From Setoptus koraiensis (Eukaryota; Arthropoda): DNA of 64,000 nucleotides. The translations under genes and the position numbers were made by a program. This document shows, piece by piece, positions 1 to 7,999 of the stretch. The DNA lies in contig CM106585.1 of assembly GCA_048013815.1 (NCBI GenBank), positions 15,376,001-15,440,000 of the forward strand, read 5' to 3'. A model generated the notes under the pieces. The model was not told where the DNA came from. It ran no database searches and saw only the letters and a list, made by a program, of their open reading frames with translations. Positions within the stretch are counted from its first letter, which is position 1; the number at the start of each line of letters is the position of its first letter.

Positions 1-2241
1 CATCCGATGTCCCTATTAGCTCAGCATCAGCATCAGAATAGCTTGCAATCAACTATGCCAGGCATGACAATACAACATCGACACCATTATCATCACCATC
101 ATCATCAACCAAATAATTTGACCAATTCCTCCTCTGTTACAGATAGTAACAACCAACATGTCAACAACAATTCCTCTAATCATGTTGATATTACATCATT
201 CAATATTGTTTGTGCATTGAGAGCTAGTGCCAGTTATGACATTGTCAATTGTTATCATGACTTAAGCCAAAGACTTGCCATAGCCTTAGGCTTTGAAGAG
301 CGACGCTGTTCATATCTCACTAAAGAAGCCAGAGACATCGTAGCCACCTTGGATGAACAACAAATGGCCAAACTAGTTGACCAAGACCAACAGGATCAGC
401 TTGGCCAATGTCAATTAGGAAAGACAACAGTTACTTCACTTAATACTAATTCTGCCATAAAAGACAAACAATCCATTTTCAGTACTATTCTTCAAAGGAG
501 CCTCCTGGCTAAAGATCTAAAAAAAGTTTTCGAAGATTTAACCATCAAAGGAATTGTAGATCTTAGAATAAACAATTGGGTTCGTGTTAGTTTCTGTCTG
601 CCGCACAAAGTTCATCGTTTGAAATTGATCAATCACTTGGACATGCCAGCTATAGGACCAAAAGAGATACAAAATTGTCTCAACTATCTCAGGCCCTATC
701 ATGGTTTGTTACTATTACAAAAACCAAAGGATCTTTTGGAGTCGTTGCCCATCGATGCATCGCCCGCGTTTGTTCGTTTGATAAAGGTGACAAAACCGGA
801 AAAGAACTTTATGGATCTATCAGTCGATGCCAATCTTACATTGATGCAAATATTTTGCATTGTGTCACAACTGGTCTATTGGGCCAAAGCAACGATCATT
901 TATCCCATTTGTGATAGCAATGTATATGCCATACATCCGTTGGCATCTACAGGTATTAATTCAATGTTGGTTGAGGAATTCAGACGCCGGTTCCCTTGTA
1001 ACAAACCTCTACATCATTACTTGGCAGAATTTTCGTTAGGTACATCACTTAGTCAATTGAATAGGCCACTATTAGAGGTGGAGGAAAGATTGAATTTGTT
1101 GAATATTGTAACATGGTTGCTTCAATGTCGCATCCTATCGCAAATACATAAATATATTTTTCTGGTTGCTGGCGAAGATTCTTCCATACATTTGCGTCAA
1201 GAAACAATTAATAACAGTCCGAGGAAAACTAACCAGCAGAGTAGTCTCATTGAGAGTAATACCATCAGCGCTAGTACTGGCACAAATCTTGCCTTCGACA
1301 TTATTTACGAGCAACCCACTGATGTGATGGGGGCAACCGGAAATTCAACATTAAATAGTAGTAGTCAGTTGTATATTAATAGTAGTAATAACAATAATAG
1401 TAGTAGCAACACCAATAGTAATTTAAGCAACACCAATAGTAACTTAAGCAACAATAGTTACTCGTCCCCTAAAATGCAACCCAGTAGTAATGTTTTGAAT
1501 AATAGTGGAGGCTTTTTGGTCAAGAGTACTCAACTCACGTCAAACAACAAAATCATCAACAATGATATCACTACACAGGTTATTGGTGAAACAACAAACT
1601 CAACTACTACGTCCACCAATGGAGCTAGAGCAATTCCTCATGCCAATGCAACGAGCGGGTCTGTGGGTCTATCTAATAGTATAAATAACTATGAGGGCTC
1701 ACAATATATGGTGACCAGGAGCCCATTCTCTGATAGTTCCGAGTTTGTTAGGCGAGCTAGAACAGACAGTTATGCCTACTCTAATGAAGATAGTAATTTT
1801 GGTCTTAATTCGTCGCTTTCGTCAACGCCAAACTCAAACATTGAATCAACTTCGCCAATGAATAGTGAGCTGCAATCCCGTTCAACTATGAACAATCAGC
1901 CTTCTATTGTTGCAAGCAGTGGTCTACTTTACGAATCTGTTTTGGATCAAACAATACCAGAATTGGATATGGCCTCACTGTTGCGCGCCGGTCTGACACA
2001 AACAGAGTCCAAAAATATCCTGTCTGTTCCAGCGAGTAAAAATAGCGAAGATCTCAGGCTACTCATAAGGTTGTTACCGTATTTCGACGGCAGGCATCAT
2101 ATCGAAGATATAATGTTCTTCGAGAATCTAAAAAGATCCCAAATACTGATTTTGTGTGATAAATTTCGTGAGGTTCTGTTCACCTGTCACTACGAGGATG
2201 TGGCCGTAGATCAGCTTAGCCCGTACAATAAACTTTGCTAG
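1..2241 (+). CDS. NPRL3: NPRL3, GATOR1 subunit (5' end outside window)
   Basis: Nitrogen permease regulator 3-like protein. With NPRL2 and DEPDC5 it forms GATOR1, the lysosomal GTPase-activating complex for Rag GTPases that restrains TORC1 when amino acids are scarce (family knowledge). The frame is open from base 1; the Met at 7 is probably internal, because the N-terminal longin-like strands that normally precede FNIVCALRAS are not in the window. Family landmarks seen: FNIVCALRAS, EERRCSYLTKEA, VSFCLPHKVH, LRPYHGLLLL, LVYWAKATIIYPICD, and near the C terminus SVPASKNSEDLRLLIRLLPY followed by FDGRHHIEDIMF. Residues about 400-640 are an Asn/Ser/Thr-rich low-complexity insert that makes it longer than vertebrate NPRL3 (about 570 aa). 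The His-rich stretch near residues 24-35 is also lineage-specific. No intron is needed. Confidence 0.93.
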   Translation, partial: HPMSLLAQHQHQNSLQSTMPGMTIQHRHHYHHHHHQPNNLTNSSSVTDSNNQHVNNNSSNHVDITSFNIVCALRASASYDIVNCYHDLSQRLAIALGFEERRCSYLTKEARDIVATLDEQQMAKLVDQDQQDQLGQCQLGKTTVTSLNTNSAIKDKQSIFSTILQRSLLAKDLKKVFEDLTIKGIVDLRINNWVRVSFCLPHKVHRLKLINHLDMPAIGPKEIQNCLNYLRPYHGLLLLQKPKDLLESLPIDASPAFVRLIKVTKPEKNFMDLSVDANLTLMQIFCIVSQLVYWAKATIIYPICDSNVYAIHPLASTGINSMLVEEFRRRFPCNKPLHHYLAEFSLGTSLSQLNRPLLEVEERLNLLNIVTWLLQCRILSQIHKYIFLVAGEDSSIHLRQETINNSPRKTNQQSSLIESNTISASTGTNLAFDIIYEQPTDVMGATGNSTLNSSSQLYINSSNNNNSSSNTNSNLSNTNSNLSNNSYSSPKMQPSSNVLNNSGGFLVKSTQLTSNNKIINNDITTQVIGETTNSTTTSTNGARAIPHANATSGSVGLSNSINNYEGSQYMVTRSPFSDSSEFVRRARTDSYAYSNEDSNFGLNSSLSSTPNSNIESTSPMNSELQSRSTMNNQPSIVASSGLLYESVLDQTIPELDMASLLRAGLTQTESKNILSVPASKNSEDLRLLIRLLPYFDGRHHIEDIMFFENLKRSQILILCDKFREVLFTCHYEDVAVDQLSPYNKLC

Positions 2242-2570
2242 ACAAGCGACGTTTTCATATATTTTTGTCTCTGAATTTTAAAGGTTCGTTTTTTTTTGTT
2301 TATCATAAGACCGTTGAATAGTCTTCCAAAAGCTTACGTCATCACGGAGGTAGTTGATTCACAAACAACTGTGCCTATTTTGTTCAATAGAGTTCCCTAA
2401 GGAATTTCGTCAACTTTCATCAAGTTTGCAAAAGAGCTGTGGTTTGAATAGTAAAAAATCAATAAATTTGTAATAGATTGGCGATGAACAGCGGTTATCT
2501 TGAGATACTCAGGTTTCATTTCAGTAGCACCATGATATTAACTCACTAATCAAGATAGGTGAACTGCTAA

Positions 2571-2690
2571 ATATTGAGCAGATCACTGAAATCAAATTTA
2601 GCATGAGAACTATATATTGATTGTAATGATACTCATTATTCGAGATGAGTATCATTACAAATTAAATAGATTCATTACTAGAATCAGTCA
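2571..2690. repeat. Imperfect direct repeat, copy 1
   Basis: About 120 bp similar to 3225-3345. Shared pieces include attgagcaga/attgaacgga, gaaatcaaa-ttagcatg, a tcattattc-agatga core, and agattcat near the end. The two copies lie on either side of the 84-aa gene. Copy 1 carries the perfect hairpin; copy 2 has lost one arm. Alignment was by eye. Confidence 0.55.
2622..2659. repeat. Perfect 15-bp inverted repeat (hairpin)
   Basis: TGTAATGATACTCAT at 2622-2636 is the exact reverse complement of 2645-2659, with the 8-nt loop TATTCGAG between. Function unknown; it could be a hairpin in the NPRL3 3' transcript, a paired-site element or a relic of a small inverted-repeat transposon. Confidence 0.8.
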
Positions 2691-2712
2691 ATACGGCACC
2701 ATGAGTGATGGG

Positions 2713-2750
2713 TATTTATATGCATGCCCCGGCCAAGGAGCATTCAGATC
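2713..2750 (+). promoter_or_regulatory. TATA box and initiator for the 84-aa gene
   Basis: TATTTATA at 2713-2720 is followed about 31 nt downstream by an initiator-like TCAGATC at 2744-2750. This gives a predicted 5' leader of about 90 nt before the ATG at 2836. Inference from spacing only. Confidence 0.45.
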
Positions 2751-2835
2751 ATTTCTTGCAACTTCTAAGCAAGAAGTTTCTCGTATTTGTTACTAACAAT
2801 TCATATGTCAGTATCCTAAGTACGAAATCATCGAG

Positions 2836-3090
2836 ATGAGTCGTATTGGTTGTCTGGTTATAGGCCTTTTGATTTCCATCGTGTTGGCAGAGGGAATGTT
2901 TACTGCACCGCGTGATATTCCAAAACATTCAAGCGATGATCCTCAACAAGAGTGCCCAGAAGATGAAGAGGGAAGAGGTATGGTAGAACGTAGACCATAC
3001 GGGATCATGAAATACCCGAGAGCCCATTTCCCCGATTTTGACGCTGTTAGATGGTGGAAAAAGTTAACAGATGAAGACGACTATTTTTAA
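2836..3090 (+). CDS. Small secreted protein, 84 aa
   Basis: I do not recognise a family. The protein opens with a clear signal peptide (MSRIGCLVIGLLISIVLAEG), followed by a short hydrophilic mature part with an acidic stretch (CPEDEEGRG), a basic/tyrosine section, and a tail rich in aromatic and acidic residues (AVRWWKKLTDEDDYF). The mature part has a single cysteine, so no internal disulphide. It has its own TATA-type promoter and is flanked on both sides by an imperfect direct repeat, suggesting it sits in a region that has duplicated. Being short, single-exon and fast-evolving it might be a salivary or cuticular peptide, but nothing in the sequence decides this. Confidence 0.6.
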   Translation: MSRIGCLVIGLLISIVLAEGMFTAPRDIPKHSSDDPQQECPEDEEGRGMVERRPYGIMKYPRAHFPDFDAVRWWKKLTDEDDYF

Positions 3091-3224
3091 GAAACGGTCT
3101 CGTAGATTTGGAAAAGGTAAAAGGAAGAATAGGGAAATGGGAAAATATCACTAAATATCATATCATGATAGTACTGAAATGGGACTTAACAACCTTGATG
3201 GCCGAGGCGAGCGAAGTTATAGTT

Positions 3225-3345
3225 ATTGAACGGATTCGTCGTGAAATCAAACTTAGCATGGGGGCTCTGTATGTATTGAGAATCATTATTCAAGATGAAT
3301 GGAGAGGTAAAAATTGAACAGATTCATCATATATTACACCGTCTA
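3225..3345. repeat. Imperfect direct repeat, copy 2
   Basis: Degenerate second copy of the block at 2571-2690, about 655 bp downstream of it. The intervening unit contains the 84-aa gene. Nothing else gene-like is seen in 3091-3545 apart from an A/T-rich stretch near 3460-3490. Confidence 0.5.
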
Positions 3346-3545
3346 AGCGAGATGTTTCTTTCATGATTCTATCTAGACCAAGAAGCTTGTCCGAAATTTT
3401 TCGGCGACTGACATAACTTATTTGTAGACTGTAGTAACAATATTACTCCGTGTTAACTTTATTTTTTTTTTTTATTTTAATTGTTAATTGTTGAAGAGTC
3501 AGCCAATAGATTACATAATCACGAAATAACAGATGATTTCAGTTG

Positions 3546-5153
3546 TCAGAAATGTCGTGCAGAAGTGCTACGTTGATTTGTTTTGGCCAAAGTTGAAATT
3601 CTTCCATAAATTATTTCAATCAATAGAATCACTAAGGATATTAATAGACCATAGAGAAGCAGATTGAAAAATGATTCAAAATGACTCATAGACATCGCGC
3701 TATATGTAAATATGCTACTATCCTTGGATTTTCTGGTCACTTTCATAGATGATTTAGATTGCTGGTCGCGATATTGTTGATCAAATGATTCTTGTCCACC
3801 ATTGTTTGCCGTTTCGTTGTTGTAAAATCTAATATATGCCTCCTTTTGGGCTCGCAACCATCTCTGATAAACACCCGTCTCAAATATTTGCACAATGCCA
3901 TTCCTAAGCTTATACTCTAGCTCGCTATCTATCTCTTTTCTGTACATAATTGAAATGGGAAATTGAAGATATGTTGTCTTCGCAATATGCAAATCATAAT
4001 AATGTTTGTATGTGTCATAGATGGTTTCTATTAGTTCATCGTCGCCCAACAACACATAATAACGTTTAGATAGCGCATGAATAAACTCTCTCGTGTAAAC
4101 TTCCGGCCTTGGTATCAATTTGGTCATGTTATGCAACTTAATCATTCTGGCGTCTTTGCTCTTCTTCATTAGCTTATAAACAAAATCGTCGTGTCTTATT
4201 ACTGGCTGTGGCATATGTGGCTCTAATGCCAATAATTGATCTATGCTATCAATGTTTTGGTCGGCATTTATCAATATAACCGCCAACAATGAACCAGAGT
4301 ATATCGTTGCAATTATAATGCTAGCTGTCGACCAAATAAAACTCATGAAGCGGACGTAATTGCATTTTTGTCTAAAAACAAGCGTCACATACTCTATGCT
4401 AGGCTTGTTTAAGGCCAAAGTATAATAAACAAATATCATGGATTGCAAATTCGTAAGATAGCTGACTTTACTTTTCACCTCATCTTTTTGTTTAGATTTT
4501 GTTGCGCCACCTAGTTCAAATGAGGCCAACAATGACAATAATAGTATTGATAATAAGATACAAATCCACACTTTGTTGTGCACATTGGTGGCAAATGAAC
4601 TGCGTAAAACACTTCTAGCACTTCCCGTCAACATAACTAAATTGTGCTCAACGGCATAAAATGGGCCAAACTTTAAATAGGGCACCTCTTCGTCCCAGGC
4701 AAGAAAGTTGCCAAAAGCGATGTCGTAACTGTTGTTTGCCTCAATGGGATCTGTTAGGCCTGACACAATACCAGTCCAAGTGCCATTGACAAATTCCGTT
4801 CTGCCCGGTTTGCGCTTCTTAAATTGCAATCCAAGCTTGAGAAAGTTGGTTACCACTGTTATTCCTAATTGAATTTTAGAGCCACAAAATAATTGTTTAT
4901 CTCCGTCCAACTCGGCTTGCTTGATTCTGTCTGCCATGACAAGCAATTCCCTTTGAAAATCATTGTATGGCTCAAAATTCCTGGTAAATCTCAAATAGTA
5001 ATCGTTGTCAGCGACAATATCGGTGCTGTTTATGAGCTGGTTAAAAGATCTGATCTCGTCAGGTTTGAAGATGTAACAATCAAACCCGAAGGGAAGCAGC
5101 GCAGAGTCGGCCATCCTCATTCGCTGGATTCGTTGATCACTCGGGATGCGCAA
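3546..5153 (-). CDS. Ionotropic receptor (IR-like ligand-gated channel)
   Basis: Variant ionotropic glutamate receptor of the arthropod chemosensory IR type, 535 aa, single exon. In order: a partial ligand-binding lobe S1 ending in SYDIAFGNFLAWDEE and FGPFYAVEHNLVML; TM1 at about 193-213 (VWICILLSILLLSLL); a pore loop; TM2 at about 268-295, with TIYSGSLLAVILI standing where iGluRs have SYTANLAAF; the S2 lobe at about 296-445 (ISIMYRKEIDSELEYKLRNG, FETGVYQRWLRAQ); and TM3 near the C terminus (FFNLLLYGLLISLVILLIEI). No amino-terminal domain and no obvious signal peptide at the chosen Met, so a short upstream exon may be missing; nothing convincing was found in 5154-5400. IRs act at the plasma membrane of sensory neurons, usually with a co-receptor (family knowledge). 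The ligand cannot be predicted. Confidence 0.8.
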   Translation of the reverse strand: MRIPSDQRIQRMRMADSALLPFGFDCYIFKPDEIRSFNQLINSTDIVADNDYYLRFTRNFEPYNDFQRELLVMADRIKQAELDGDKQLFCGSKIQLGITVVTNFLKLGLQFKKRKPGRTEFVNGTWTGIVSGLTDPIEANNSYDIAFGNFLAWDEEVPYLKFGPFYAVEHNLVMLTGSARSVLRSSFATNVHNKVWICILLSILLLSLLASFELGGATKSKQKDEVKSKVSYLTNLQSMIFVYYTLALNKPSIEYVTLVFRQKCNYVRFMSFIWSTASIIIATIYSGSLLAVILINADQNIDSIDQLLALEPHMPQPVIRHDDFVYKLMKKSKDARMIKLHNMTKLIPRPEVYTREFIHALSKRYYVLLGDDELIETIYDTYKHYYDLHIAKTTYLQFPISIMYRKEIDSELEYKLRNGIVQIFETGVYQRWLRAQKEAYIRFYNNETANNGGQESFDQQYRDQQSKSSMKVTRKSKDSSIFTYSAMSMSHFESFFNLLLYGLLISLVILLIEIIYGRISTLAKTNQRSTSARHF

Positions 5154-5689
5154 ATTATCTTTATTATCTCTTTATAATAGATATAATGGGTTATCCTCTG
5201 TATAATGATAACATAATAACCATGATAACAAGGCAAACAAAATATGTTTCGATTAATATAATTGAATATGTAACTGTTTGCAATGCAAACAAAATGCAAG
5301 GTTTTGACCCCAAATCAAGCTGAAATTTTATCATTTTTCCTGTACATCCTGAATTGACAAACGGTCTACATGAAGGCCTCATCGTCAATTGAAGCGTACG
5401 AAGTTTTTCCGATGGATTGTACTAGAGAATTGTCTCATACGCATAGGCTATCTATGGTCAAGATATGACTGACAACCGGCAATTATTCCGTGAATATCGA
5501 CAGCGATGATCGATGTTATGCATTTGTAGACTCAAATGGCACGGATGCGACATTTGAGCATCTCCGTCGCATAACTCATTATATCGGGAGGTATGGCAAA
5601 TTGGCACGACGAAAAACAGAGCTAGGAACCGACATTAATTATAAGATATCGCAGCCTCTAAACTATCGATAGAGCTCCACCAACTTATT
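5154..5689. other. Intergenic region upstream of the ionotropic receptor
   Basis: About 540 bp between the receptor's start (transcribed leftward) and the tandem secreted-protein unit. No supportable gene or RNA. It should contain the receptor promoter and possibly a small signal-peptide exon, but I could not pick one. Confidence 0.4.
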
Positions 5690-5709
5690 TTCCACCAAAC
5701 ACCTCTCCG

Positions 5710-5936
5710 GTGAGTGTAACTAAAATGAGCATTGATCCACCGCCCCACATCCGCACACTATCCGTCATGCAAGCAAACAAGCTATTCTTAGAACAATAAT
5801 TCAGATTAGATTCTCAAAAATTGGTGGATTTTTCAGTATTTAAGTAGGTTGAACACGATAGCGAACAGAAAACCAACTCCAAATTGACACAAGTTGTCGA
5901 AGAACTAAATAAATGAATACTAACCAACTTCTTCAG
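5710..5936 (+). other. Candidate 5'-UTR intron, copy A
   Basis: GTGAGT donor at 5710 and a CTTCAG acceptor ending at 5936 (227 nt). Removing it takes out the upstream ATG at 5912 and makes 5972 the first AUG. The same donor, spacing and acceptor occur in copy B, which supports the call. Alternatively the internal gtatttaag at about 5837 is a TATA box and transcription starts inside the interval. Confidence 0.45.
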
Positions 5937-5971
5937 AAAAAGCAGAGTATAAAACTTTTAGAAATCTAAAT

Positions 5972-6253
5972 ATGAGATCCCCATTAAACAAATTTCTTTT
6001 TCTTGCCATCCTGGGAGTTTTTGTAATCCTTCTGGTGTGCTTAAGTATGAGTACAGAGGGCGCACTCAGCCAGGAAGAGGCATCTAAGTTGAAGGACCAA
6101 ATCCAAGGAATGCGTATCGAGCAAATGAATTGGTATAAACTTTTGATTAGAAGTGACATGGCTGAACTAGATGATTTAGCTGCTGCAGCTCAACGACAAA
6201 TCAAAGCATTGGATATTAAGATGAAAGAAGCGACCGATCGCTTAGAAGAATAG
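5972..6253 (+). CDS. Small secreted helical protein A, 93 aa
   Basis: Unrecognised family; one of two tandem paralogues. Residues 1 to about 30 are a signal peptide (MRSPLNKFLFLAILGVFVIL, ending near STEGA). The mature 60 residues look alpha-helical and have no cysteine, with motifs shared with copy B: ASKLK, QGMR-EQ-NWY-LL, AA-AQR, D-KI/IK and a terminal RL-EE. The start was chosen because MRSP is conserved in both copies and is the first AUG once the candidate leader intron is removed. The leader also resembles that of the neighbouring cathepsin (MRTPFRISILLATALCLLSL). Lack of cysteines argues against a classic toxin or defensin. Role unknown. Confidence 0.7.
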   Translation: MRSPLNKFLFLAILGVFVILLVCLSMSTEGALSQEEASKLKDQIQGMRIEQMNWYKLLIRSDMAELDDLAAAAQRQIKALDIKMKEATDRLEE

Positions 6254-6637
6254 CTGGACTCAATGGCTCGTATATTTGCTTGATGATGAACATGATTTTT
6301 CAAGTTAAATCAGTCGACAGTGGATTCATAGTTAAAGTCAAATTCATGGTCTAAATGGGAGAATCAGTTTTACTAATTTGAATCATGTCTTTCATGGCTT
6401 CTTTTGGTTTGGTTTTAAACAAATCGAATTAAAACCAGATAACACCGGTTTGATTCCAATCAAGCCGATAAAAACTGTTAAAACTGTTGTCTGAATAACA
6501 ATCTTAATCGTATTTTTATTGATTAAAACCACCGTTTTCAATCAAATGATTTCAATCAGAAAAATCTCCATTCTAGTTCGACCTGTTCGACCCCTCTGAA
6601 TTTTTCAACAACTCATTTTCAAGCAAAGCAAACTTTG

Positions 6638-6860
6638 GTGAGTGTAACTAACACGAGTATTGATCGACATTCCCACAGTCGTGTATTATCTATCGTGCAA
6701 GCAAATAAGCTATTCTTAGAACAACAATCCGGATTAGATTCTCAAAAATTGATGGATATTTCAGTATTTGAATGGAGTTAGCACGAAAGCGAAAAGAAAA
6801 CCAACTCCAAATTGAAACAAGACGTTTGCAGAGATTGAATGAACACTAACCAATTTCCAG
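6638..6860 (+). other. Candidate 5'-UTR intron, copy B
   Basis: GTGAGT donor at 6638 and acceptor tttccag ending at 6860 (223 nt), in the same place as copy A. Splicing removes the ATG at 6839 and leaves the MRSP codon at 6896 as the first AUG. Confidence 0.45.
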
Positions 6861-6895
6861 CAAAAGCGGAGTATAAGACATCAAGGAATCCAAAT

Positions 6896-7180
6896 ATGAG
6901 ATCCCCATCTAACAGATTTCTTTCTTTTGCCATTCTGGGATTTTGTCTGATCTCTCTGGTGTGCTTAAGTATGGGTACAGAGGGCGCACTCAACGGGAAA
7001 GATGCATCCAAGTTAAAGGAGAAAGTTCAAGGAATGCGTAGGGAGCAAATTAATTGGTATAGACTTTTGGTGGCAAGCACGCAACATGGACAAGATGATA
7101 TAGCTGCTGTAGCTCAACGAAAAGTAGATGATTTGAATATCAAGATTAATGGAGTGATCGCTCGCTTACAAGAGGAGTAG
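6896..7180 (+). CDS. Small secreted helical protein B, 94 aa
   Basis: Paralogue of the gene at 5972-6253, same orientation, about 640 bp downstream. Signal peptide MRSPSNRFLSFAILGFCLIS ending near GTEGA, then a cysteine-free, probably helical mature part (DASKLKEKVQGMRREQINWY). An in-frame Met at 6839 would add 19 hydrophilic residues ahead of the signal peptide; I rejected it because copy A has no such extension and it lies inside the candidate leader intron. Both copies keep an open frame and the same charge pattern, so both are probably functional. Confidence 0.7.
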   Translation: MRSPSNRFLSFAILGFCLISLVCLSMGTEGALNGKDASKLKEKVQGMRREQINWYRLLVASTQHGQDDIAAVAQRKVDDLNIKINGVIARLQEE

Positions 7181-7590
7181 GTGGACTTTGCTAGATGATT
7201 TATCAAAAGTCACTCCATTAATACCATTAATAAAGCGACAGCTCAGAGAAATAACTGGTCTTCGTGGCACGTGAATTTGCTCGATGATGATTCTTTGTTT
7301 CAGATCAGTCGGCTGTGGATTCGTGGTTAAAGTCAAATTCGTGGTCTAAATTGTGTAATGGGTTTCATTGATTTGAATCATGTCCTTCAAGGGTTTTATT
7401 GGTTCGATCTTACACAAATCGAATTATAACCAGATAAACCAATTCAATTCCAATCAAGCCAAAGAAAACTGTCAAAACTGTATTTTAAATCACAATTTTA
7501 ATCGTGACCGTATTTCCATCGATTGCAACCACCGATTTAAATCAAATGATTCCAATCGGAGAAATCTCCTTTCTAGTTCTGCCTGCCTTC

Positions 7591-7999
7591 AAAGAATAAA
7601 CTCGTTCATTTAGAGTGCGGGCCCCAATCTTTCAACTCTAACCTCAGATAGACAGCAGTCGTTGGCGAATGATCGGAGGTAACTCGGTTTCCAACCAGTC
7701 CTGTGTTTATTTCAAAGACAGTACTACGCAGTACCTCCGAGATAAGGCATCCCCGGGATGTAAAACTACGCTTACTGTGAAAGCCAACGTGATGTATGTA
7801 TTTTTGCCGCAAATAACGATAGCAGAGGCGATTATTTTTAGAACTAAATATCACGTCTTTCACATCTGATAGAATGATAGCATCGTATGGTGCACCTTTC
7901 GAATACCTAGCACTTTGATGTTTTTGTTTTGGAATCGCTCTGCTCGTATGCACGAGAAGCGTATATATAAATTAATTAATACTTCAACAATTAGTCACA
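7591..7999. other. Upstream region of the cathepsin-like gene
   Basis: No supportable gene. Ends in a strong TATA box (TATATATAA at 7962-7970) only 30 nt from the ATG at 8000, which implies a very short 5' leader for the protease mRNA. Confidence 0.5.

Larger units (their letters stand above)
2242..2835. other. Intergenic region between NPRL3 and the 84-aa secreted protein gene
   Basis: AT-rich spacer without a supportable gene. It holds a perfect 15-bp inverted repeat (2622-2636 with 2645-2659, 8-nt loop), a block at about 2571-2690 that recurs imperfectly after the next gene, and a TATA-type promoter for that gene. Confidence 0.6.
5690..6600 (+). repeat. Tandem duplication unit A (small secreted protein gene)
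   Basis: About 0.9 kb similar over its whole length to unit B (6630-7590). Shared marks are a gtgagtgtaacta donor-like start, gctattcttagaacaa, attagattctcaaaaattg, the gene itself, and 3' stretches such as gttaaagtcaaattc and tttgaatcatgtc. Both untranslated flanks and the coding region were duplicated together. Boundaries are approximate. Confidence 0.75.
6630..7590 (+). repeat. Tandem duplication unit B (small secreted protein gene)
   Basis: Second copy of the roughly 0.93-kb unit that starts at about 5690; units are head to tail with almost no spacer. Non-coding parts have diverged by scattered substitutions and short indels, so the duplication is not recent. Boundaries are approximate. 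Confidence 0.75.

Noticed and set aside
5972-7180. Small secreted pair as propeptide-like cathepsin inhibitors for the neighbouring protease
   Set aside because: Attractive by position and size, but I cannot see an ERFNIN or GNFD-type pattern in the mature parts; similarity is limited to the leader.
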